DNA of 64,000 nt from Pseudomonadales bacterium (GTDB lineage: Bacteria > Pseudomonadota > Gammaproteobacteria > Pseudomonadales > Azotimanducaceae), in the NCBI GenBank assembly GCA_022827905.1, contig JAJEIQ010000064.1, positions 49,362 through 113,361 on the forward strand, given 5' to 3'. Positions 17,933 to 25,802 of the stretch are shown here, one piece after another. Each line of letters begins with the position of its first letter. The stretch's first letter is position 1. The position numbers and the translations under genes were made by a program. A model generated the notes under the pieces. The model was not told the origin of the DNA and ran no database searches. It saw only the letters and a program-made list of their open reading frames with translations.

Positions 17933-18052
17933 ATGACGTTGGGTCGGCTGCGCCGCCGGTATATCCTCGGTGCCGCAGCCGGCGCGTGGGCCTTGGCGAT
18001 GCCCATGCCGCTCGGGCTGCGGGAGCGCCTCGAAAAACCGGCGCGGTCGTAG
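17933..18052 (+). CDS. Possible small hydrophobic peptide upstream of the response regulator
   Basis: A 39-codon frame from an ATG with GGAAGG just before it. It encodes a basic N-terminus and a short hydrophobic stretch (ILGAAAGAWALAMPMPLGL). It ends 20 bases before the response-regulator ATG, so it could be a leader peptide. It has no recognisable homologue and may not be a gene. Confidence 0.22.
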   Translation: MTLGRLRRRYILGAAAGAWALAMPMPLGLRERLEKPARS

Positions 18053-18072
18053 ACGGCAACCGGACGGTTCCC

Positions 18073-18777
18073 ATGCGCACAACACTGAGCATCCTGTTGG
18101 TTGAGGACCATGCGGAACTGGCGGAGACCGTAGGCGCCTACCTCGAGGCCTGCGGCCACGAGGTGGACTACGCCGCCGACGGACTGGTGGCGCTGCACCT
18201 TGCCGCAACGGAGTCCTACGACGTGGTGGTGCTCGACGTCATGCTGCCCGGGGTGGACGGCTTTGCCGTCTGCCGTCGCCTGCGCGGGGACGCCCGGATG
18301 ACGACCCCGATCATCATGCTCACCGCCCGGGACCGGCTCGACGACAAGCTGACCGGGTTCGATGCCGGCGCCGACGACTACCTGGTGAAGCCCTTCGACA
18401 TGCCGGAGCTGGCCGCCCGCATCGAGGCGCTGGCGCGGCGGGCGCAGGGCTTGACGGCCCGCTACGAGATCGGCGAGCTGTCCCTCGACACGGACACCCT
18501 CGAAGTGCGCCGCCGGGGCCAGCCCGTCCCCCTTTCCGGAACCGCCTTCGAGATTCTGCGCGTGCTCATGCGCGAGCATCCCAAGGTGGTCTCGCGCCGC
18601 GACCTCGAGCGGGCGGTCTGGCGCGACGAGCCCCCGGAAAGCGACGCCCTGCGCAGCCATCTCTACAACCTGCGCCAAGCCCTCGACCGGCCCTTCGACC
18701 AGCCTCTGGTGGACACGATTCCCGGCCGCGGCTACCGGCTGCTGCTGCCGGATGCGGCCGCGGACCCAGACCCCTGA
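18073..18777 (+). CDS. OmpR/PhoB-type response regulator
   Basis: A 234-residue two-domain response regulator. The receiver domain (residues 1-120) has acidic residues in VEDHAE, the phospho-acceptor Asp55 in VVVLDVMLPG, Thr in IIMLTARD and the conserved Lys in YLVKPFD. The C-terminal winged helix (from about residue 135) has the typical LSGTAFEILRVLM, SRRDLERAVW and VDTIPGRGYRLL. It is convergent with, and 35 bases from, the histidine kinase at 18813-20132, its most likely partner. By position it probably controls the lipid-modification operon that ends in that kinase; this is inference. Confidence 0.9.
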   Translation: MRTTLSILLVEDHAELAETVGAYLEACGHEVDYAADGLVALHLAATESYDVVVLDVMLPGVDGFAVCRRLRGDARMTTPIIMLTARDRLDDKLTGFDAGADDYLVKPFDMPELAARIEALARRAQGLTARYEIGELSLDTDTLEVRRRGQPVPLSGTAFEILRVLMREHPKVVSRRDLERAVWRDEPPESDALRSHLYNLRQALDRPFDQPLVDTIPGRGYRLLLPDAAADPDP

Positions 18778-18812
18778 TCCCCAACCCCGGACTGGGGTGG
18801 GGGCGGGCGCAG

Positions 18813-20132
18813 TCAATCGGCCCGGAACCGCAACTCCACCGAGGTGCCCTGGCCGGGCTGGCTGCGCGCCTTGATCGTCCAGCCGTGCTGCCGGCTGAGG
18901 CGGCGCACGATGGACAGACCCAATCCGTGGCCCTTCGCCGCGCCGCGGCTGCCCTCGGCCCGGTAGAAGGGCTCGAACATGTTGGCCAGCTCCTCCCGGG
19001 ACATGCCGATGCCGTCATCCTCGACGCGCAGGCCATCCGCAAGCAGCGTGACCCCGACATTGCCGTTCTCCGTGTAGGTGACGGCGTTGCGCAGGAGGTT
19101 GCCCACGACGATGCGAACCACCGGCGCCGGCGCCTGAACCGTCAGTTGGCCGTCCCCATGCAGCTGGAGCCGGTTGCCGCGCTGCCGGGCCGTCTCCTCA
19201 AGCGCTCGGATCTCCGCCTGAGCAATCGGCTGCACCGGCGTCGCCTCCCCATCGCCGTCCGCGCTTTCCTGGCGGGCCAGAAGCAACAGCGTCTCCAACA
19301 GCGATTCCATGCCGTCGGCGGTGCGGCGCATGCGCGCCAACGCCTCGCGATCGCGCGCGGGCCGGTCCGGCTGCCGCTCCAGAAGATCCAACGAGCCCTT
19401 GAACACGGCCAGCGGCGTGCGCAGCTCGTGCCCGGCGTCCCGGGTGAAGATGCGCTCCCGCTCGATCGCCGCCGTCAGGCGGTCGGCGAACTGCTCAAGG
19501 GCATCCACCAACGTCACCACTTCCGAATCCGCGTTTCCGCGCAACGCATCGAAGTCGAGTTCGAAGCTGCCCATGCGGTCAAGGTCGATGGCCTCGAGCT
19601 GCCGCGCCAACCCCACGATGGGCGACAGCGCCGCCTGCGACCAACGATAGGCGACGAACAGCAGCCCGTAGATCAGCAGCAGCACGATGGACAGCGGAAC
19701 GGTGCCGAAGTAGAAGGCGAGGTCGGAAACCCGTTCCGCCTCGAAGACCAGGTACAGGCGCGCGCCGCCCCGGTCGGAGACGTGCACCAGCCGGCTGCCG
19801 TCCGCCATGTGAACCCGCCGGAATCCCGGCTGCTCGCCGCGCAGGGCGGGGGGCAGGCGGCTTCCGGTGGCGGCGCCCTCCGACGGCGGCTCGGCCAAGT
19901 AGCCCCGCAGGTTCGCCGTATGGGGCAGGGGCTGGCTCGAATCGGCGTCCCGCAGTTGCCAGTAGTGGTCGGCCTCCGAAGCCAGGGCCTGCCGCGTCAG
20001 CAGGTCCTCGACGACCAGTTGCGTGATGTAGATGCCGATCAGGGTCGCCGTGCCGATGACGGCCAGCTGCACGGCGAAAAGCCGTCCCAGCCGGGCGCGC
20101 AGGCCCCGGCGCCGCCGGTCCCGGTCAGCCAC
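18813..20132 (-). CDS. Sensor histidine kinase
   Basis: A 439-residue membrane kinase. Two transmembrane segments (about 17-40 and 142-163) flank a periplasmic sensor of about 100 residues with no recognised fold. A HAMP-like linker leads to HisKA with RDAGHELRTPLAVF (His235) and a HATPase domain with N-box GNLLRNAVTYT, VEDDGIGM and GHGLGLSIVRR. The GTG at 20132 overlaps the stop of the upstream methyltransferase gene (GTGGCTGA), so the kinase is translated as the last gene of the lipid operon. Its cognate regulator is probably the convergent gene at 18073. Confidence 0.9.
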   Translation of the reverse strand: MADRDRRRRGLRARLGRLFAVQLAVIGTATLIGIYITQLVVEDLLTRQALASEADHYWQLRDADSSQPLPHTANLRGYLAEPPSEGAATGSRLPPALRGEQPGFRRVHMADGSRLVHVSDRGGARLYLVFEAERVSDLAFYFGTVPLSIVLLLIYGLLFVAYRWSQAALSPIVGLARQLEAIDLDRMGSFELDFDALRGNADSEVVTLVDALEQFADRLTAAIERERIFTRDAGHELRTPLAVFKGSLDLLERQPDRPARDREALARMRRTADGMESLLETLLLLARQESADGDGEATPVQPIAQAEIRALEETARQRGNRLQLHGDGQLTVQAPAPVVRIVVGNLLRNAVTYTENGNVGVTLLADGLRVEDDGIGMSREELANMFEPFYRAEGSRGAAKGHGLGLSIVRRLSRQHGWTIKARSQPGQGTSVELRFRAD

Positions 20133-21159
20133 GGCGCCGGAACAGGTAATGGGCGACGAGCCACTCGCTGCCGCCCCGCCAGCCGAACAGCTCCTCGCAG
20201 GCGATGAGGAACAGGCGCCAGCGCTGCGCCTCGCGGCGCGCGACGCGGACGTCGCCGTTGCCGCCAAGCGCCCGGGCGGCGGCATCCCGGTTGGCATCCA
20301 AGTTGCGCAGCCAGGCGCGGGCGGTTCTGCGGTAGTGCGCGCCGGACAGCTCCCAGCGCCGCTCGATCCGCAAGCTGTCCTGGAAGTGCAGCAGCGTGTC
20401 GCGCGCCGGCATCAGCCCGCCGGTGAAGAAGCGGCGGCCCATCCAGTTGCCGTCCCCGTCCGCCTCGAACGGGTACATGAGGTGGCGGTGGCAGAAGACG
20501 TGCACGAAAAGCCGGCCATCGGGCGCCAGCCACCCGGCGATTCGATCCATCAGGGTCGAGTGGTTGCGCACGTGCTCGAACATCTCAATGGAAACCACGC
20601 TGTCAAATCGCTCATCAAGTTGCAAGTCGTTGACGTCCGCGGTGCGCACGCGCACGTTGGCCAGGCCGAGCGCATGGGCGCGGGCTTCGATGAACGCCTT
20701 CTGCGAGGCGGAGTTGGAAACCGCCAGAACGCTCGAGGTGGGATAGCGTCCGGCCGCCCAGAGGCTGAACGCGCCCCATCCGCAGCCGAGGTCGAGGATG
20801 CGCATGCCGTCCTCGAGTCCGGCGCGCCGGGCGTAGAGTTCCAGCATCGCGGTCTCCGCATCGGCGAGCGTGCGGACGCCCGGCGGCCAGTGGCAGGCGC
20901 TGTACTTCAGCCGGGGCCCGAGCATCAGGCGGAAAAACCCGTCGGGCACCTCGTAGTGCTGCGCGTTGGCGGCCGCCGTCTCCAGGGCCACGGGGCCGGC
21001 GCGCAACGCATCGAGCAGCTCCCCGTAGCGCCGCGCCGCCCGCTCGGCGTCGTCGGCGCCCTCCTGCCGCAGCCGCGCGGCGATCAGGCGGCGGGCGCCG
21101 ATGCGCACCAGTGGGTCCGGCAACAGGCCGCGCTCGGCGAGTTCCAGCAACGCCTTCAT
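20125..21159 (-). CDS. CFA-synthase-family SAM methyltransferase (second copy)
   Basis: A 344-residue class I methyltransferase related to cyclopropane fatty acyl phospholipid synthase. It has the SAM motif ILDLGCGWGAFSLWAA, then VLAVSNSASQKAFIEARA, FDSVVSIEMFEHV and the catalytic-pocket stretch VFCHRHLMYPFEADGDGNWMGRRFFTGGLMPA. It lacks the lipid-binding N-terminal domain of classic Cfa and more resembles the shorter coclaurine N-methyltransferase-like branch, so it may methylate rather than cyclopropanate. The ATG overlaps the previous stop (ATGA) and the kinase GTG overlaps its own stop. Confidence 0.85.
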   Translation of the reverse strand: MKALLELAERGLLPDPLVRIGARRLIAARLRQEGADDAERAARRYGELLDALRAGPVALETAAANAQHYEVPDGFFRLMLGPRLKYSACHWPPGVRTLADAETAMLELYARRAGLEDGMRILDLGCGWGAFSLWAAGRYPTSSVLAVSNSASQKAFIEARAHALGLANVRVRTADVNDLQLDERFDSVVSIEMFEHVRNHSTLMDRIAGWLAPDGRLFVHVFCHRHLMYPFEADGDGNWMGRRFFTGGLMPARDTLLHFQDSLRIERRWELSGAHYRRTARAWLRNLDANRDAAARALGGNGDVRVARREAQRWRLFLIACEELFGWRGGSEWLVAHYLFRRRG

Positions 21160-22409
21160 GCGGGGCTCCGGCCGCCCGGCGCGCGCCAGGCGCGGCCCCG
21201 GTAGCCGGGCATCGCGAACAGCATTTGCACGTCGCTGATCGCGCGTTCCAGGAAGCCGCCCTCGCAGTAGGCGAAGTAGAAGCGCCACATGCGCAGGAAG
21301 CGCTCGTCGAAGCCGGCCTCGGCGGCCTGCGAACGGTTCGCGTCCAGCCGCCGGCGCCACTCGCGGAGCGTCAACGCGTAGTCGCCGCCGAAGTCCTCGA
21401 GACTGACCAGCGTGAGGTCGGCGGCGCCCGCGGCCGCCGCCAGGACGCTGTTGGAGGGCATGAAGGCACCGGGAAAGATGTAGCGCTTGATGAAGTCCGT
21501 GCGCCGGAGCGCACGGCGGTAGCTGGCGTCGCGGATCACGATGGCCTGCATCGCCATCAGCCCCTCGGGGCGCAGCAGCCGGGCGCAGGTTCGGAAGTAG
21601 GCGTCAAGGTACTGGTGGCCCACCGCCTCGACCATCTCCACCGAGACCAGCTTGTCGTAGCGGCCGCTCAGCGCCCGGTAGTCGGTGAGCAGCACCTCCA
21701 CCCGCGACTCCAGCCCGCTGGCGGCGACCAGCGCCTGGGCGAATTGGTGCTGGGCCTTCGAGATGGTGGCGGTCGTGACCCGGCAGCCGAACCGCTCCGC
21801 CGCGAACGCCGCCAAGCCGCCCCAGCCGGTGCCGATCTCCAGCAGGCGGTCGCCGGGCTGCAGGTCGAGCTTTCGGCACAGCCGCAGCAGCTTGGCCTCG
21901 CTCGCCTGGTCCAGCGTCTCTTGGCCGGTGTCGTAGACGGCGGACGAGTACATCATGCGGTCGTCGAGGAACAGGCGGAAGAGGTCGTCGCCGAGGTCGT
22001 AGTGCGCCTCGATGTTGCGGCGGCTGCCCTTGGGCGAGTTGCGCCGCATGGCGTGCCCGAGGGCGGCGAGCAGCGCGGCGGGAGCGGCCGCCTTTCCGTC
22101 CAGGCCGTCGAGCGCCCGGCGGTTTCGCGCCATGATGCGCACCAGCGCGGTCAGGTCGTCGCAATCCCAATGGCCGTCCATGTAGCTCCCGCCGGCGCCC
22201 GCGGAGCCGCCGAACGCAAGGCTTCGGTAGAAGGCGGGGCTGCGCACCGAGAGCCGCGCAACCGGCTCGCCCGCGCCAAACGTGGCGGTGCCTTCCGGCT
22301 CCGAAACGACGACGGTGCCGGACTCGATGTTGGTCAAGGCCCGGTGCACGGCGCCCCGCAGCAGGCTCGGTGCGCGGCTGAACCGATGGGTCGCTTGGTC
22401 GCTCATCAT
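21156..22409 (-). CDS. cfa: Cyclopropane-fatty-acyl-phospholipid synthase
   Basis: Cfa adds a methylene from SAM across cis double bonds of membrane phospholipid acyl chains. The 417-residue product is full length. The N-terminal domain ends near GGAGGSYMDGHWDCDDL (the program-like start of this frame); the catalytic domain has NIEAHYDLGDDLFRLFLDDRMMYSSAVY, LLEIGTGWGGLAAFAAERFGC, DYRALSGRYDKLVSVEMVEAVG and YIFPGAFMPS. AAGGAG precedes a double ATG at 22409/22406. It overlaps DUF1365 upstream and the second methyltransferase downstream by four bases each, a strongly coupled operon. Confidence 0.92.
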   Translation of the reverse strand: MMSDQATHRFSRAPSLLRGAVHRALTNIESGTVVVSEPEGTATFGAGEPVARLSVRSPAFYRSLAFGGSAGAGGSYMDGHWDCDDLTALVRIMARNRRALDGLDGKAAAPAALLAALGHAMRRNSPKGSRRNIEAHYDLGDDLFRLFLDDRMMYSSAVYDTGQETLDQASEAKLLRLCRKLDLQPGDRLLEIGTGWGGLAAFAAERFGCRVTTATISKAQHQFAQALVAASGLESRVEVLLTDYRALSGRYDKLVSVEMVEAVGHQYLDAYFRTCARLLRPEGLMAMQAIVIRDASYRRALRRTDFIKRYIFPGAFMPSNSVLAAAAGAADLTLVSLEDFGGDYALTLREWRRRLDANRSQAAEAGFDERFLRMWRFYFAYCEGGFLERAISDVQMLFAMPGYRGRAWRAPGGRSPA

Positions 22410-23158
22410 GGGCTCTCCTTCAGGATTTGCCTGGCCCCGTCGTGCCTGGCGGGATGTGGGTGGAAGGGCGCCCGCTTGAGGAACAGCCGTCCGGCCTGCC
22501 AGTAGATGCGCGCCAGCGTCAGCGCGCCCTGGGCGGGACGCCGCAGCGCGCAGCGCAGCGCCTCGGCACGGGTCAGCGGCCGGGTGCGCAGGGACAGGCA
22601 CGCGGAGAACGGCGCCTCGCCGCCATCGAAGCGCATCGCGATGCGCAGTGCGTCGTCTGTGGCCTTGAGGCGCAGCAGGTAGTGGCCGTCCATGGGGAGA
22701 AAGGGGGAGACGTGGAAGCGCTTGGCGAAGCGGAACGAGGCGCGGCCCGGCCCGCAATCGGCATTCGACGGCAGCAGGACGTAGCAGTGGCGCTCGTCCC
22801 AAGGGGTGTTGTTGATGTCCGCCAGCAGCGCCACGAGCCGGTCGCCCACCCAGCAGAAGTAGAAGTTGACGGGGTTGAAGGAGAATCCGAGGGAGCGCGG
22901 CTGCGTCAGCGCAAAGACGCGAAGGCGCGCGCTTCGCGCCTCCCCAACGTCCGCCGAAGCGAGCTTGTCGCGGACCTTCCCCGACGTCAGGAGGTGTCCC
23001 CGGTCCACCGAAGCCAGCAGGCCGCGCAGGAGCCCCGTCGGCGCATCGGCCGTTTCGAGCGGGACGCACAGCATCCACAGCCGGTGGCGGAAGACGTGGC
23101 GCTTCGGGCCCCGACGCGCATGGGTCACCGTGCCCCGGCAGCTCATTGCGCCGCGCAT
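22406..23158 (-). CDS. DUF1365 family protein
   Basis: A 250-residue DUF1365 protein of unknown biochemistry. It has the family features KRHVFRHRLWMLCVPLE at the N-terminus, the SLGFSFNPVNFYFCW core, and KRFHVSPFLPMDGHYLLRL. DUF1365 genes are typically found between an FAD amine oxidase and a CFA synthase, as here, so a role in modifying unsaturated phospholipid acyl chains is likely but unproven. The ATG at 23158 lies 7 bases after the preceding stop; a second ATG is 12 bases further in. Confidence 0.88.
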   Translation of the reverse strand: MRGAMSCRGTVTHARRGPKRHVFRHRLWMLCVPLETADAPTGLLRGLLASVDRGHLLTSGKVRDKLASADVGEARSARLRVFALTQPRSLGFSFNPVNFYFCWVGDRLVALLADINNTPWDERHCYVLLPSNADCGPGRASFRFAKRFHVSPFLPMDGHYLLRLKATDDALRIAMRFDGGEAPFSACLSLRTRPLTRAEALRCALRRPAQGALTLARIYWQAGRLFLKRAPFHPHPARHDGARQILKESP

Positions 23159-23165
23159 AATGGGG

Positions 23166-24389
23166 TCAGTCCGCCAGCCGGCCGTGCAGGCGGCGGGCCG
23201 CCTGGACGCCGCTGCGAAAGCCGTCCTCGTGAAAGCCCCAGCTCCGCCAGGCCCCGCAGTAGTGGGTGCGGCGGCGGCCGCTGATCCGGTCCACGCGGGC
23301 CTGCGCCGCCCCGGCGCCGCTGGAGAAGATGGGGTGGCGGTAGTCGCGCTCCAACCAAGCGTTGTCCAGTTCGCGGGCCGGGTTCAGGGTCACGAAGAAG
23401 TCCGGCGCCGCGTCGAGTCCCTGAAGCCGATTCATCCAGTAGGTGAACTCGTAGCTGAGATCCTCGCCCGCCCGCACGTTCCAGCTTGACCAGGCGGCCG
23501 GATTGCGCGGCATGACCGATGCGTCGGAGTGCAGCACCGCGCGATTGGGCTGGTAGCGGATGGCGCCGAGAACCGCCCTCTCGTCCGGGGAGGCGTCAAT
23601 CAGCCCCAGCGCCTCGTCGCTGTGGCAGGCGAGCACAACGTAGTCGAAGCGTTCGCTGCCATGGTCCAGGTCCACCGTCACTCCGGCCTTGCCCCGATGC
23701 ACGAACCGCACCGGCGATGAGAGCCGCACTTCGCCCTCGAACGCCTCGGCGAAGGCCCGGAGATAGCTGCCGGAACCGCCGCGAACCACCCGCCACTGGG
23801 GGCGCCCCCGCCACCGGGTCATGCCGTGGTTGGCCATGAACGCCGCCACATGCCCGACGGGCAGGTCGCAGGCGCGATGGCGGGGCGCGGACCAAAGCGC
23901 CGCGCACATGGGCAGCAGGTGGTGCTCCGCAAAGGCCTCGGAGTAGCGCTCCGCCCGCAGGTAGTCACCGAGCGGTTTGGCGTCCCGCGCCGCAACCCGG
24001 CCGGCGTTCCGATGGAAGCGCCGGATGTCGTTCAGCATGCTCAGGAAGCGCGGCCGCAGGGCGTTGCGGCGCTGGCAGAAGACCGCGCCCAGGCTGGAGG
24101 TGCCGTACTCCAGCCCCGCCGCCGTGCTGACGCCGAACGACATCTCCGTGGGCTGCGATGCCACGCCGAGCTCATCCAGCCACCCGGAGAAGAGCGGGTA
24201 GTTCTCCCGGTTGAAGACGATGAAGCCGGAATCGACGGCGTGGGCCCGGCCGTCCACGAGCAGGTTGTGGGTGTCGGTGTGTCCGCCGAGGCGCCCATTC
24301 CCCTCGAATAACGTCACGTCGGCGAACGCCTGGCAGGCGTGCGCCGCCGCCAGCCCGGAGATGCCGCCGCCCACAACGGCTACCCGCAT
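23166..24389 (-). CDS. FAD-dependent amine-oxidase-family protein
   Basis: A 407-residue flavoprotein. The N-terminal Rossmann motif VAVVGGGISGLAAAHACQ and the following GGHTDTHNLLVDGRAHAVDSGFIVFNRENYP identify the NAD(P)/FAD-binding amine-oxidase-like family regularly paired with DUF1365 and Cfa. The C-terminus has the THYCGAWRSWGFHEDGFRSG flavin-binding stretch. It is more likely a fatty-acyl oxidoreductase or desaturase than a true amine oxidase, given its neighbours. The ATG at 24389 lies 10 bases inside the end of the desaturase gene. Confidence 0.88.
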   Translation of the reverse strand: MRVAVVGGGISGLAAAHACQAFADVTLFEGNGRLGGHTDTHNLLVDGRAHAVDSGFIVFNRENYPLFSGWLDELGVASQPTEMSFGVSTAAGLEYGTSSLGAVFCQRRNALRPRFLSMLNDIRRFHRNAGRVAARDAKPLGDYLRAERYSEAFAEHHLLPMCAALWSAPRHRACDLPVGHVAAFMANHGMTRWRGRPQWRVVRGGSGSYLRAFAEAFEGEVRLSSPVRFVHRGKAGVTVDLDHGSERFDYVVLACHSDEALGLIDASPDERAVLGAIRYQPNRAVLHSDASVMPRNPAAWSSWNVRAGEDLSYEFTYWMNRLQGLDAAPDFFVTLNPARELDNAWLERDYRHPIFSSGAGAAQARVDRISGRRRTHYCGAWRSWGFHEDGFRSGVQAARRLHGRLAD

Positions 24390-25276
24390 CGCGCGCCCTC
24401 CTCGAGCACCGGCGCGGGCGGCGTCCTCAGATCCCAAGCGAGCCCCAGCTTGGCCAGCAGCCTTAATCCGAGCCAGCCCAGGTCGAGCTGCCACCAGTAG
24501 AAGCCGAGGCGGGCGCTCGCGGCGTGCCGGTGGTGGTTGTTGTGCCAGCCCTCGCCGAACGTCAGCAGTGCCAGCCAGGCGTTGTTGCGGCTGCCGTCCG
24601 CCGTGGCGAAGCGGCGCCGGCCGATGCGGTGCGACAGCGAGTTGACCAGGAAGGTCGCGTGCATCAGCGCCACCGTGGGGACCACGTAGCCCCAGACCAG
24701 CATGCGCCAGCCATCGGTTTCCGGGAACGCCGGCTCAAGGGACGCGCCGAGCGCGAAAATGGCGGCGGCGAACACTACCGGCGCGACGAGGTCATAGCGG
24801 TTCAGCCAGGCGAGTTCCGGGAAGCGGGCCAGGTCGCGCACCCGGTACAGGGGCGTCCTGAAGTTCTCCCGGCACAGAAACCACTGCATGTGCGACCACA
24901 GGAACCCCCGCGGCGAGGAGTGCGGGTCCGCGCCGGTGTCGGCATGGGCGTGGTGCAGGCGGTGGTGCGCGGCCCACCACAAGGGACCCCGCTGCGTGGC
25001 GGCGGCGCCCAGGAACGCGAACGCGAACTGCACGGCGCGGTGCGTGCGGAACGCGCGATGGGAGAAGCAGCGGTGGTAAAAGACGCTGATGGCGAAGGCG
25101 CGCACGGCGTAGGAGGCGGCGGCGACCGCCAGCTCGACTGTGTTGACGCCGATCCAGATCGGCGCAAGGCAGGCCAGATGCAGCGCGACGAATGGCGAGA
25201 TGCGCAGCCAGGCGACCGACTCGCCGTCCGGGGCTCGCCCTTCGTCGGCGCCCGTCAAGCTCGGGGAAGGGTGCAT
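24380..25276 (-). CDS. Acyl-CoA/acyl-lipid delta-9-type fatty acid desaturase
   Basis: A 298-residue membrane di-iron desaturase. The three His boxes are present and correctly spaced: HRCFSH, HRLHH and HNNHH, with HADTGADPHSS after the second box and GEGWHNNHHRH for the third. It introduces a cis double bond in acyl chains and would supply the substrate of the two CFA-type methyltransferases downstream. I chose the ATG at 25276 because GGAGG stands six bases before it; an ATG 12 bases upstream is possible. It is the first gene of the leftward lipid operon. Confidence 0.9.
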   Translation of the reverse strand: MHPSPSLTGADEGRAPDGESVAWLRISPFVALHLACLAPIWIGVNTVELAVAAASYAVRAFAISVFYHRCFSHRAFRTHRAVQFAFAFLGAAATQRGPLWWAAHHRLHHAHADTGADPHSSPRGFLWSHMQWFLCRENFRTPLYRVRDLARFPELAWLNRYDLVAPVVFAAAIFALGASLEPAFPETDGWRMLVWGYVVPTVALMHATFLVNSLSHRIGRRRFATADGSRNNAWLALLTFGEGWHNNHHRHAASARLGFYWWQLDLGWLGLRLLAKLGLAWDLRTPPAPVLEEGARCG

Positions 25277-25394
25277 GGGAACCTCCATGGCTCAATCCGG
25301 GGACATCGTTGAGCAATCGCCGTGAACGCGGCGTGAAGGCGTCCGCCCGCAGCGTTCACGCCGCGCTCACCCGACGGCGCTGCCCCTTGGGCTC

Positions 25395-25793
25395 CTACAG
25401 GAACTGCTGGGTCTGCACGGCCTTGACCAGAATCTCGTCGGAACCTTCGACCGTCACGATGGCATCGAAAACCGCCTGCCTCCGTCCGGCCCTCACGAGG
25501 TCGCAGCGAACGAGCAGCGGCGAACCGGCTGGCACCGGACGCAGGTAGTAGCAGGCCAGGCTGGCGGTCACGAAGGCACGCTCATTGCCGGCAAACCAGG
25601 TGGCGAGGCTCACCGCATCGTCGATCATGGCGGCCACGAACCCGCCCTGGACGCCGCCATGGGGGTTGGTCGTGCCCGCCGGCGGCAGAAACCGCACGGT
25701 GGCCGTCCCGCCCGACTCATCGACCGCGACGACGGTGCCGTTCATGAACTCCCGGCTCTCGATCCGCGGCAGTTGCTCAATGTCCAATTTCAT
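25395..25793 (-). CDS. PaaI-type hotdog thioesterase
   Basis: A 132-residue hotdog-fold protein with the PaaI signature: NPHGGVQGGFVAAMIDDAVSLAT carries the active-site acid, and ACYYLRPVPAG follows. Such enzymes hydrolyse acyl- or aryl-CoA esters and often relieve CoA trapping in catabolic pathways. GGAGCG precedes the ATG. It is the last gene of the seven-gene leftward operon starting at 33258, nine bases after the amidase. Confidence 0.87.
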   Translation of the reverse strand: MKLDIEQLPRIESREFMNGTVVAVDESGGTATVRFLPPAGTTNPHGGVQGGFVAAMIDDAVSLATWFAGNERAFVTASLACYYLRPVPAGSPLLVRCDLVRAGRRQAVFDAIVTVEGSDEILVKAVQTQQFL

Positions 25794-25802
25794 TCGCTCC
25801 AG

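Noticed and set aside
18781..18805. C-rich/G-rich stretch between the response regulator and kinase as a bidirectional terminator
   Set aside because: Pairing is interrupted by mismatches and no T-run is present on either strand.
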